Source: CAADGL01 sp964643885 (GTDB lineage: Bacteria > Planctomycetota > Phycisphaerae > UBA1845 > Fen-1342). Taken from it: a stretch of DNA of 64,000 nucleotides. Shown here piece after piece: positions 53,201-60,799 of the stretch. The position numbers were made by a program, and so were the translations under genes. Each line of letters begins with the position of its first letter. Position 1 is the first letter of the stretch. The stretch spans positions 14,827 to 78,826 of the forward strand of contig CAZXUI010000011.1 of assembly GCA_964643885.1 (NCBI GenBank). Reading direction: 5' to 3'. The notes beneath the pieces are model-generated. The model worked only from the letters and a program-made list of their open reading frames with translations, had not been told where the DNA came from and made no database searches.

Positions 53201-53274
53201 GTCCCTGTAGCTCAATTGGACAGAGCGTTGGCCTCCGGAGCCAAAGGTTGTGGGTTCGAATCCCGCCGGGGACG
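53201..53274 (+). tRNA. tRNA-Arg (anticodon CCG)
   Basis: Acceptor GTCCCTG/CGGGGAC (one T-G pair), anticodon stem TTGGC/GCCAA with loop CTCCGGA, T-loop TTCGAAT. CCA is not encoded. It ends 45 bases before the apparent start of the JAMM-like gene. Confidence 0.93.
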
Positions 53275-53319
53275 TTCCGGGTCGCGGGCAGTCCGCGTCC
53301 CGGCGTACGGAGGTCTTCC

Positions 53320-54414
53320 ATCAGCACGCACAACGGACAGGGACAATCTCTGCTCGCCAACCTGCGACGCCTTCAGGAGCGGATCGATACTTCGCTTCGC
53401 CGCCGCCGGTCGGGGGTCCTGCGCCGCAAGCTCTACCTCGAGCTTCTGAGCGTTCTGAACGGCACCGGCCAGTTCCGTGCCATTCCCAAGTCGATACCGC
53501 GCGCCGCGACACTCACGCACCGTATCTACAAGCAGGTCAACGGCGCTTCGGGCAACGCCCTGCCGCGGGCGATCTATGCCAGCGCGTTCTATCCGCAGAG
53601 CCCCGAGACCCGCGAGGCCCGCAGCCACATTCCCCGCGCCGCCTGGAGATACGTCTCTCGTCTCGCCCGCCAGCTACGCGTCGAGCCCAGTTTCGGTCAG
53701 GCCGCCGCCTCGCCGTCCGACTGGATGATCGATATCGACGAAGCGCACCAGCCCATGCGCGTCTGGATCCGCGAGCTCGCCGTGCAGGACATGCTCCTGG
53801 CCGCGATGGAGTCGTACCTCGTGCCGGACGGCTCCGGCCGGCCGTCGACGGAGACCTACGGCATCGTCTTCGGCTCGTTCCGCGAGGCGCCGCAGACGCC
53901 GCATGCGCCGCCGCAGCCGGATTCGCGCACGCGCGCGGCGCCCATGATCGACGTGAATGTCGAGCGCGTCTGCATTCAGCATCGTGCCAAGGGCAGCCCG
54001 TCGGAGGTGTTCATCGACGAGCGCAGCGAAGAAACGCAGCTCGCGATGGGCGAGGAGCTCTTCCCCTACTGGCACCTGCTGGGCGATTTTCACACGCACA
54101 CCTATCGCACGCTGCCCGAGCTGACGCAGGGCCGCGGCTGGCTCTACAGCGACTACGACGAGAAGGTCAACATCGTCTGGTGCCACCGTCTGATGCGCGC
54201 CGGCCGTCGGCCGCGGGTCGCGCTGATCCTGGCGATCGCCCGTGCCGGCCGTGCGACCCCCGGCGCCCGCGAGTGCTGGAACGGCAAGCCGCACGTCCTG
54301 CGGGCCACGATCGGCAAGTGCCACGTCTTCATCGCCGCCTACCGCATCCTGCCCAGCGGCCGGTACTCGACGGAAGCGGTCACGCTCAAGTGTCCGCATC
54401 TGGTCGGGCACTGA
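53320..54414 (+). CDS. JAMM/MPN-like metallopeptidase-domain protein, apparent ATC start
   Basis: Counting from ATC 53320 the product has 364 residues. A basic helical N-terminus (about 1-150) precedes a JAMM-like core: Glu178 in STETYGIVFGS, then FHTHT (His258 and His260) and SDYD (Ser277, Asp280). The usual HxH-x7-SxxD spacing is widened by about nine residues (TLPELTQGRGW). Downstream strands (RVALILAIAR) fit the fold. It could be an isopeptidase or DNA-repair-type JAMM protein. No ATG, GTG or TTG lies in frame between the tRNA and codon 135. ATC 53320 has a perfect GGAGG six bases upstream. Confidence 0.6.
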   Translation: MSTHNGQGQSLLANLRRLQERIDTSLRRRRSGVLRRKLYLELLSVLNGTGQFRAIPKSIPRAATLTHRIYKQVNGASGNALPRAIYASAFYPQSPETREARSHIPRAAWRYVSRLARQLRVEPSFGQAAASPSDWMIDIDEAHQPMRVWIRELAVQDMLLAAMESYLVPDGSGRPSTETYGIVFGSFREAPQTPHAPPQPDSRTRAAPMIDVNVERVCIQHRAKGSPSEVFIDERSEETQLAMGEELFPYWHLLGDFHTHTYRTLPELTQGRGWLYSDYDEKVNIVWCHRLMRAGRRPRVALILAIARAGRATPGARECWNGKPHVLRATIGKCHVFIAAYRILPSGRYSTEAVTLKCPHLVGH

Positions 54415-54744
54415 AGTACCGACGGGCGTCCGTCTCGGTGGTCTCGGCCGCCGTGGCGCTGCACGAGGTTCTCACACGGTCGAACCACGCCTCCATCGGC
54501 TTTAACCCGTCTTGAACAAGCTGGTTACGGCGTTTCGACCGCGGTTCGTTATCGTTCAGTCCGACTGATGGCGGCCAGGGGCTGTCCGTCCGCCCGGGTC
54601 ACGGGCCGTCGGATGACGGAAGCGAGCAGCAACTCTCGCGAGTGGAAACACGAAAAAACCGCGCCTATTGTCGGGCGCGGGAAAGTCGAAACGGCACCAC
54701 CGTGCCACGTCAACTCCATCGGTGGTACACGTGCGAGCCTGACT
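54415..54744. other. upstream region of PEP-CTERM gene C
   Basis: No gene. From about 54640 onward it matches 55841 onward (upstream of gene D), a tandem duplication. It includes the stem CCGCGCC/GGCGCGG (54659-54680), which on the minus strand is followed by TTTTTT and could act as a terminator, although no minus-strand gene is present. Confidence 0.5.
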
Positions 54745-54897
54745 CAGACTGCTGGAGGTGAGCAAGGCCGCAAACTGATCAGCTCTGTTCGATTTCTTTC
54801 TCCTGAATCGGGAGGTCAGTGGGCACATGCGGAGACGCGAAGATTGGGCGGGCCGATCAATTGTCTCTCAGGACATCCTTCAGAGGAGAGGCAAGTC
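54745..54897 (+). promoter_or_regulatory. conserved structured leader of PEP-CTERM gene C
   Basis: Homologous to the leaders of B and D. CTCTC (54865-54869) can pair with GAGAG (54886-54890) of the ribosome site. ATTGG/CCGAT (54843-54857) keeps the neighbouring stem with one T-G pair. Confidence 0.65.
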
Positions 54898-55488
54898 ATG
54901 AAGAAGCTCGCTGCAATTCCTCTGGCTGCTGGTTTCGTGGCCGCTGCCTCGGCGCAGGTCACGCTGACGGCCGTTTAGAACCCGGGCGTCACCGACGGCG
55001 AGAGCCGTGCGTTCGACATCACGATCGGTGGTCTTGCTCCGAACCAGAGTTTCTCGGCCGCCGAGATCATCGGCACGTCGCCCAGCGCCGATTTCCGGAA
55101 CCCGGACCCGGTTTGGAACAGAGCGTTCGTGTTCAACGATGTCGATAGCTGGATGACGGCCCCGCGGTTCCACCCGACGACGCCCGGCGTGCCGGCCGCG
55201 ACGCTGATTTGCCCTGCGGGCGGTTATTTCACGAATAGCGCCATCCGCTGGGCCTGCGCGGATGCTCCGGATCTGGCGATCCCGGGTCTGAACGGCGTGA
55301 TCGCCCGCATCATGCTGGCCGGTCTGAACCCCGGTGATGGCAACGGCACCCTGAACATCCAGGTCGCCGGTAGGTTCAGCGATCAGGGCGGCTCGTGGAG
55401 CGAGACCTTCACGCTCGTGATTCCTGAGCCGACGACCCTCAGCCTGCTGGCCCTCGGCGGCCTGGCCGGGCTGATCCGCCGTTCCTGA
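54898..55488 (+). pseudogene. PEP-CTERM protein paralogue C with in-frame amber stop
   Basis: ATG 54898 starts MKKLAAIPLAAGFVAAASAQ, then VTLTAV, then TAG at 54976-54978 (codon 27), where paralogues B and D have GAG for Glu. The rest of the frame is open and fully paralogous: SRAFDITIGGLAPNQSF, VFNDVDSWMTAPRFHPTTPG and VIPEPTTLSLLALGGLAGL ending IRRS. It could be a pseudogene by one transversion or a readthrough gene. It has extra Cys (LICPAGG, WACADAP) and a 5-residue insertion compared with D. Confidence 0.75.
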
Positions 55489-55840
55489 CCGCCGATGGGC
55501 CAGCCTGTCGGCCGCACAGATTGGGAGCGACGGCGGGCCGCCCCCGGAGCAGATCGACGTTCGCCACCGTCCTCAAGCGGCCCTGATCCTGCGGTTCGTC
55601 GGGCACTGAATTGCTGACGGGATCTCGTCTTCGGCGCGCCGTCCCACGCCCTGTGAACGGGAGGACCCGGAAAGCCCGTCCGATGTCGCTCCCAAGCTTA
55701 ACACACTTCGTATAAACGTCTTGCGCGCACTTTGCCCGGGCCTGTTATCACCTCATCGGCGAGCTTGGATGGCTTGGGCCCTGTTCGCGATCGCGGTGGC
55801 GACCGTCTGATAACGCGAGCGCGGCAGAATCTTTTTTGAG
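55489..55840. other. 352-bp spacer with duplicated 3' end of the JAMM-like gene
   Basis: Bases about 55571-55610 (CTCAAG...GTCGGGCACTGAA...GACGGG) echo the last codons and 3' flank of the JAMM-like gene (54385-54425). The distance from this remnant to gene D equals that from the JAMM stop to gene C. No gene is supported here. Confidence 0.55.
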
Positions 55841-55944
55841 CGAGTGGAAACGCGAAAAAACCGCGGCCTAGTATCGGGCGAGGGAAAGACGAAACGGCAC
55901 CACCGTGCCACGTCAACTCCATCGGCGGTACACGTGCGAGCCTG

Positions 55945-56097
55945 ACTCAGACTGCTGGAGGTGAGCAAGGTCGCAAACTGGTTCACCTTTGTTCGATTTC
56001 TCCTGGTTCAGGAGATCAGTGGGTACATGCGGAGACGCGAAGATCGGGCGGGCCGATCAGTTGTCTCTCAGGACATCCTTCAGAGGAGAGGAATCTC
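55945..56097 (+). promoter_or_regulatory. conserved structured leader of PEP-CTERM gene D
   Basis: Contains TCTCCTG-GTT-CAGGAGA (55999-56015), GATCGG-GCGGG-CCGATC (56042-56058), and CTCTC (56065-56069), which can pair with GAGAG (56086-56090) overlapping the Shine-Dalgarno of the ATG at 56098. Confidence 0.7.
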
Positions 56098-56670
56098 ATG
56101 AAGAAGTTCGTTGCAATTGCTCTGGCTGCTGGTTTCGTGGCCGCTGCTTCGGCCCAGGTCGACCTCGTGGCCGTCGAGAACCCGGCCGTGAGCGACGGCT
56201 CGAGCCGCGCATTCGATCTCACGATCACCGTTCCTGCGGACCGGAATTTTGCCGCGGCCGAGATCATCGGCACGTCGGCCAACGGTGACTTCCGCAACCA
56301 GGACGGCGTCTTCAACTTCGCGTTCGTGTTCAACGATGTCGATAGCTGGATGACCGCTCCGCGGTTCCACCCGACGAACAACGGCGTTCCGGCCGCGACG
56401 CTGATCGGCGCCCCGACCAACAGCTTCACGAACACTGACATCAACTGGGCTTGGGCGGACGACCCTAACCAGGCCGTTGCTGATCTGGACGGTGTCATCG
56501 CCCGCATCATGCTGGCCAACGGCGGCGAAGGCACGCTGACCGTTCAGGTTGCCGGTACGCTTGTGCAGGGCGGCTCGTGGAGCGAGGCTTTCACGCTCGT
56601 CATTCCTGAGCCGACGACCCTCAGCCTGCTGGCCCTCGGCGGCCTGGCCGGCCTGATCCGCCGCCGCTAA
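56098..56670 (+). CDS. PEP-CTERM sorting-domain protein, paralogue D
   Basis: The 190-residue product has a signal peptide (MKKFVAIALAAGFVAAASAQ). The domain shared with A-C includes VFNDVDSWMTAPRFHPTNNG, NWAWADDPNQAVADLDGVIARIML and VQGGSWSEAFT. The C-terminal VIPEPTTLSLLALGGLAGL precedes IRRR. The PEP motif, membrane helix and Arg cluster make it an exosortase substrate. It is expected to be exported and processed at the envelope. Glu27 is present (GAG), unlike in C. It is followed by its own terminator. Confidence 0.87.
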   Translation: MKKFVAIALAAGFVAAASAQVDLVAVENPAVSDGSSRAFDLTITVPADRNFAAAEIIGTSANGDFRNQDGVFNFAFVFNDVDSWMTAPRFHPTNNGVPAATLIGAPTNSFTNTDINWAWADDPNQAVADLDGVIARIMLANGGEGTLTVQVAGTLVQGGSWSEAFTLVIPEPTTLSLLALGGLAGLIRRR

Positions 56671-56738
56671 TCGCGGCCGGATGGACCTGCCGCTGGCTGA
56701 CGTTCGCGTCGACCGCGTGTAGTTCAAAGCAGCAGTTC

Positions 56739-56773
56739 AAAGCCCGGGCGGACGCAAGTCTGTCCGGGCTTTC
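56739..56773 (+). terminator. Rho-independent terminator of PEP-CTERM gene D
   Basis: AAAGCCCGG...CCGGGCTTT gives nine perfect pairs, extended by GCGGAC/GTCTGT with G-T pairs and capped by a GCAA tetraloop. TTTC follows. The core resembles the terminator of gene B. Confidence 0.85.
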
Positions 56774-56873
56774 TGCTGCGCCGAAGCGCCCGCTGCGAGA
56801 CCCGGCCCCGGGGCGGCGATCAACGGGTTGGCGACCGGCGCACGGCCGGACTTCGGTCGAACCGCTGTTCGTA

Positions 56874-57791
56874 CTATCGAAACCCGACCCGCGGCCGCGA
56901 GCACTCGACCAGCGCCCGCGGCAGCCGATCCGCCACCTCGCGCGCCAAATAACCGAACGGTGCGAACTCGCGCTCCAACAGATCCGCCGCGTGCCCGTGC
57001 GCGTTGACCGCCAGCCGGGCCGCATCGAACGGCGCCATCCCCTGAGCCAGCAGCGCCGCGATCAGCCCCGTCAGCACGTCCCCCATCCCGCCCGTGGCCA
57101 TTCCCGCGTTGCCCGTCGTATTGATGAACGCGCGCTCTGAGGTGCAGACGACCGTGCGGTGCCCCTTTAGCACGACGGTCGTCCCCGTCAGCCGCGCGTA
57201 CTCCGCCGCCACGCGCAGCCGCACTTCGTCCTCGTCGGCGATGGCCACCTCCGGCAGGCCCAGACCCTCCCGCAGCCGCGCCATCTCGCCGGGATGCGGC
57301 GTGATGACGATCTGCGTCGAGCGATGATGGAGCCACTCCTCGCGCTTCATCGTCGCGATGTTGTTCAATCCGTCCGCGTCGAGAACGATCGGGCCGACGA
57401 AGTTGTGCACGAGCTGACCCACGCCCCGCGCCAGCTCCGGCGTGCGGCCCAGACCGGGTCCGACCGCCAGCACCTTCGGCCAGTCGAGGTTTACCACGCC
57501 CGACAGCGGCGCACTGATCGACCCGAGCTCGCTCTCCGCCAGCGGCACCGTCATGAGCGACGGCTCGGCCGCCGCGACCGCCGGCTGCGCCGAAGCGGCC
57601 GTATACACGCGCACCAGCCCCGCGCCGCCGCGCAGCGCACCCAGCCCGCACAGCACGGCCGCGCCGCTCATCTGCCGGCTGCCCGCCACCACCGCCACGC
57701 GCCCGGTGGCGCCCTTGTGCGCCGTCGGCGCACGCGACGGCAGCGGCGGCACGTCTTCAACGATCCTGGGTGGAGCACTATGCGACGTCAT
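56874..57791 (-). CDS. nnrD: ADP-dependent (S)-NAD(P)H-hydrate dehydratase
   Basis: The 305-residue product is the YjeF C-terminal (ribokinase-like) enzyme of metabolite repair. It shows GRVAVVAGSRQMSGAAVLCG, VGPGLGR, IVLDADGLN, ITPHPGEMARL, VVLKGHRTVV and NTTGNAGMATGGMGDVLTGLIAALLAQG (in two adjoining segments). It repairs hydrated NADH and NADPH using ADP. The epimerase half (YjeF N-terminal) is not fused here. ATG 57791 overlaps the larB stop (ATGA). Confidence 0.93.
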   Translation of the reverse strand: MTSHSAPPRIVEDVPPLPSRAPTAHKGATGRVAVVAGSRQMSGAAVLCGLGALRGGAGLVRVYTAASAQPAVAAAEPSLMTVPLAESELGSISAPLSGVVNLDWPKVLAVGPGLGRTPELARGVGQLVHNFVGPIVLDADGLNNIATMKREEWLHHRSTQIVITPHPGEMARLREGLGLPEVAIADEDEVRLRVAAEYARLTGTTVVLKGHRTVVCTSERAFINTTGNAGMATGGMGDVLTGLIAALLAQGMAPFDAARLAVNAHGHAADLLEREFAPFGYLAREVADRLPRALVECSRPRVGFR

Positions 57792-58591
57792 GGCTCACTC
57801 GTTTCCGCACGCATCCCGGCCGAAGGCGGACGCTCCGTCCGACCGGCCAGCCGGTTAATCAGCGCTGCCTGGTATGCGGCCCCGAATCCATTATTGATAT
57901 TGACCACCGAGACCCCCGCAGCACAGCTATTCAGCATTCCCAGCAGGGCCGCCACCCCCCCGAAGCTGGCCCCATAACCCACGCTCGTCGGTACGGCGAT
58001 TACCGGTACATCGACCAGTCCGCCCACCACGCTCGGCAAGGCTCCCTCCATTCCGGCCACGACCACCAGCGCGCCGGCCCGTTGCAGCTCGGTGACGTGC
58101 GGCAGGAGCCGGTGCAGCCCCGCGACGCCCACGTCGTAAAACGTCCGCACCCGCTGGTCCATGATCTCCGCGGTGATGCGTGCCTCCTCGGCCACCGGCA
58201 GGTCTCCCGTCCCCGCGGCGACGATTCCGATAAACCCCGGCGGATGTTGCGGCGGATTCTGCCGCAGCACCAGCGTCCGCGAGCGACGGTCGTAGACCGC
58301 GTGTGCACTCACATCCGCCGCCGCGGACGCCTGGCGCCGTGACACGTGCGTGGCGAGCACGTTTCCTCCCGCGGCCGCGAGTCGCGCGAAGATCTCCGCG
58401 AAGTGCTCCGGCGACTTGCCGCGGCCGAAGATCACCTCGGGGAAACCGCAGCGCAGCGCCCGATGGTGGTCCACCCGCGCGAACTGCAAATCCTCAAAGG
58501 GCAGGCCGCGCAGTGCCGTCATTACGTCCTCGACGCGCGTCCGCCCCGCGGCCAGCTCCTCCAGCAGCGCTGCAAGCCGTTGCTCGTGCAC
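57788..58591 (-). CDS. larB: nickel pincer cofactor biosynthesis protein LarB
   Basis: The 267-residue product begins with a LarB-type N-terminal helical part (LLEELAAGRTRVEDVMTAL, then RALRCGFPEVIFGRGKSPEH). The PurE-like fold follows: GIVAAGTGDLPVAEEARITAEIM, VVVAGMEGALPSVVGGLVDVPVIAVPTSVGYG and GVSVVNINNGFGAAYQAALI. LarB carboxylates and hydrolyses nicotinic acid adenine dinucleotide for the nickel-pincer nucleotide of lactate racemase. larC and larE are not in the window. It overlaps nnrD, an NAD-repair gene, so both touch pyridine nucleotide metabolism. Confidence 0.92.
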   Translation of the reverse strand: MHEQRLAALLEELAAGRTRVEDVMTALRGLPFEDLQFARVDHHRALRCGFPEVIFGRGKSPEHFAEIFARLAAAGGNVLATHVSRRQASAAADVSAHAVYDRRSRTLVLRQNPPQHPPGFIGIVAAGTGDLPVAEEARITAEIMDQRVRTFYDVGVAGLHRLLPHVTELQRAGALVVVAGMEGALPSVVGGLVDVPVIAVPTSVGYGASFGGVAALLGMLNSCAAGVSVVNINNGFGAAYQAALINRLAGRTERPPSAGMRAETSEP

Positions 58592-58688
58592 ACCCGACTC
58601 CCGTTCGGCCCCGCCCTTCTATTGTCCCCCGCCCGCCGCCAGCTACAATCCCCGCGCCGCGGCAATCGCGGCCGGAGACGCCAGCGCC

Positions 58689-59012
58689 ATGAAGGAATCG
58701 ACCGGAGCTTCGCCCGGCCTCGACGTCGTCGAGCCGATCGGCAAGCGCGTGCTCGTCCGCAAGGACGAGGACAAGAAGACCACCAAGGGCGGCATCCAGC
58801 TCCCGGGGAACATCGAGATTCCGACGATCACCGGCCGCATTGTCGCCGTCTCGGCCCAGGTCCTGCGCGACGAGGACTACCCCATCCGCCAGTACGACCG
58901 CATCCTGTTCAATCCGAAAAACGCGGTGCCGGTCGACTTCGAGGGCGACAACCGCCTGTTCGTCGTTCCGATCGAGGACATCGTCGCCGTCTTCCGCAAG
59001 CCGCCGAAGTAA
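58689..59012 (+). CDS. GroES-family co-chaperonin
   Basis: The 107-residue product contains GKRVLVRKDEDKKTTKGGIQLPG, the GroES barrel start and mobile-loop region (given in two parts in the family pattern), then GRIVAVSAQVLRDED and YDRILFNPKNAVPVDFEGDNRLFVVPIEDIVAVF. The usual KTxGGIxLP is conserved as KTTKGGIQLP. It lacks the common IEGxEYLI wording near the end (FEGDNRLFVV instead), and no groEL is adjacent, so it is probably an accessory GroES paralogue. ATG 58689 is ten bases after GGAGA. Confidence 0.85.
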   Translation: MKESTGASPGLDVVEPIGKRVLVRKDEDKKTTKGGIQLPGNIEIPTITGRIVAVSAQVLRDEDYPIRQYDRILFNPKNAVPVDFEGDNRLFVVPIEDIVAVFRKPPK

Positions 59013-59363
59013 TTCGCCGCTTCACGGATCGCTGCTTTATCGGCCGCGCAGACAATTCGCGCTGCCGCAGCGACGCCGCTTCTGTAAGCTGATCGAGAGA
59101 GCGGCCGGGCTGCACCTGCGAACGCCGGGCGACTGAGCCTGTGAACGAATCGCGCCGCTGTGGGGAGCGCGGGCGTCTCGCCCGCGATTCCAGCGCGGGG
59201 CAGGGACTTTGCGGGAGTGTGTCGCGCCGGCGGGTGGCATGGGCAAGCGAAGCTTGCCCGTGCTCAACCCGACCGGTCGGAGCCCGGCCCTCGATGCTCG
59301 GAAGCGTGCTTTCCGGCGTTGGCCGCACGATCTCCGGCCTCGCCCGGTTCAAGGAGTCTGCAC
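59013..59363. repeat. 351-bp intergenic region with two perfect palindromes
   Basis: CGCGGGCG-TCT-CGCCCGCG (59168-59186) and GGGCAAGC-GAA-GCTTGCCC (59241-59259, extended by three pairs to 59238-59262). No protein gene is supported between groES and the S74 gene. Confidence 0.85.
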
Positions 59364-60761
59364 ATGCACCCGTCATTTGGCCGCCTCGGACCGCTTGTGT
59401 TGCTGCTCCTCACCGCCCCGCCAGCGACGATGAGCAGTTCCTCCACCGCGTTCACCTACCAAGGCCGCCTGACACACTCCGGCGCGCCGGCCGACGGCGA
59501 GTTCGATCTCGAGTTTCGGCTATTCGACCAGCTCGGGGTACAGCTCGCCGGCCCGCTCTGCCGCGACAACGTCTTCGTCAGCGACGGCGTGTTCAGCGTG
59601 CAGCTCGACTTCGGCCCCGTCTTCGACGGCACGCCGCTCGAGCTTGAGATCGCGGTACGTCCCGGCGGATCGGCCGGAGACTGTGACAGCGGCGCCTACA
59701 CGACCCTCTCTCCGCGGCAGTCCCTGACCTCCGCTCCCTACGCCCAGTATGCCCACGCCGGCGCCTGGCCCTGGCAGCGGACGGGCGACACGGTCCACTA
59801 CTCGGCCGGCGACGTCGGCATCGGCACCGATTCGCCCGCCGGCCGGCTGCACGTCCACCAGCCCGATCAGCTCGGCGCTGAAACCCTCGACCAGCAGCAG
59901 ATTCAGGGGAATCTAGGGCTCGATCCCGAGCTCGACTGGTGGCAGTCCTTCACCGCAGGTCTCGCCGGCCGCCTGACGCGCGTCGAGATCCGCTGGCACA
60001 CGACGACGCCGACCTTCCCCGCGCTCGTGCGGATTCATGCCGGCGAAGGCACGGGGGGCCCTGTGCTCTACGAAGCGACCTACACGTTCGGCGGCGCGGG
60101 CGGCACGGTGATCCCGCTGGTGATCCCCGCCGCCGATGCGCCGCTCGTTTCCCCCGGCCAGCAGTACACGATCTGGTTCGACGACGGTACCTGGGTGCCT
60201 TCCTGCACGCTCGGCGATGTCTACGCAGGCGGCCGCAACAGCGAGATGTTCGGCGGCTGGGATATCGAGCTGTGGTTCCGCACCTACGTTTCGCCGGTGA
60301 TTGCTCCCGGCACGCAGCTCGTCGTCGGGCCGGGCGGAAACGTCGGCATCGGCACGGCCGCTCCGCAGCACCCGCTTCACATGGCCAGCGGCGCCCACGT
60401 TACCGCGGGCGGCACGTGGACCAACGCCAGCGATCGCGCTCTCAAGACCGCCTTCGCGCCGGTCGACGTGCAGGACGTCCTGCGTCGCGTCGCCGACCTG
60501 CCGCTGTCGACGTGGAGCTACCGCAGCGAGCCGCCGCAGGTGCGCCACCTGGGTCCGACGGCGCAGGACTTCGCCGCGGCATTCGATCTCGGTGCGAGCG
60601 ACACGGCGATCGCGACGATCGATGCCGACGGTGTCGCCCTGGCGGCGATTCAGGCGCTCGTTGCGCGGCTCGAAGCACAGGAGAAGGAGCTGGCCGCATT
60701 GCGTGCGCGTCTTGAACGACTGGAGGCATCGCGCGCAGAGGCCGACGACGCGCGGCGCTGA
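59364..60761 (+). CDS. secreted protein with C-terminal S74 intramolecular chaperone domain
   Basis: The 465-residue product starts at ATG 59364, seven bases after AAGGAG. A signal peptide (LGPLVLLLLTAPPATMSSSS) is followed by FTYQGRLTHSGAPADGEFDLEF, a domain common in planctomycete surface proteins. Further on are two repeats of the type VGIGTDSPAGRLHV and VGIGTAAPQHPLHM. The C-terminal ASDRALKTAFAPV begins a Peptidase-S74 domain, with the Ser-Asp autocleavage site at about residue 355 and a terminal coiled coil (LEAQEKELAALRARLERLEA). Such domains trimerise and then cleave themselves, as in phage tailspikes. Here the signal peptide points to a cell-surface trimer, not a phage. Confidence 0.8.
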   Translation: MHPSFGRLGPLVLLLLTAPPATMSSSSTAFTYQGRLTHSGAPADGEFDLEFRLFDQLGVQLAGPLCRDNVFVSDGVFSVQLDFGPVFDGTPLELEIAVRPGGSAGDCDSGAYTTLSPRQSLTSAPYAQYAHAGAWPWQRTGDTVHYSAGDVGIGTDSPAGRLHVHQPDQLGAETLDQQQIQGNLGLDPELDWWQSFTAGLAGRLTRVEIRWHTTTPTFPALVRIHAGEGTGGPVLYEATYTFGGAGGTVIPLVIPAADAPLVSPGQQYTIWFDDGTWVPSCTLGDVYAGGRNSEMFGGWDIELWFRTYVSPVIAPGTQLVVGPGGNVGIGTAAPQHPLHMASGAHVTAGGTWTNASDRALKTAFAPVDVQDVLRRVADLPLSTWSYRSEPPQVRHLGPTAQDFAAAFDLGASDTAIATIDADGVALAAIQALVARLEAQEKELAALRARLERLEASRAEADDARR

Positions 60762-60799
60762 AGCACCGAGCTGCGATGCCGCGCCGCGCCGCCGCCCTT

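Noticed and set aside
52852..53274. tRNA-flanked integrated element
   Set aside because: No integrase and no duplicated tRNA 3' end was found downstream within the window.
54653..54682. minus-strand terminator as evidence for an antisense gene
   Set aside because: The stem plus T-run is good in the C copy but imperfect in the D copy, and no minus-strand gene precedes it.
54898..55488. genome-wide reassignment of TAG
   Set aside because: Several unrelated genes here (LOG, csp, ytfR, the 41612 gene) end in TAG at the expected position.
59364..60761. prophage remnant because of the S74 domain
   Set aside because: No other phage genes, integrase or attachment repeats nearby, and the protein has a signal peptide.
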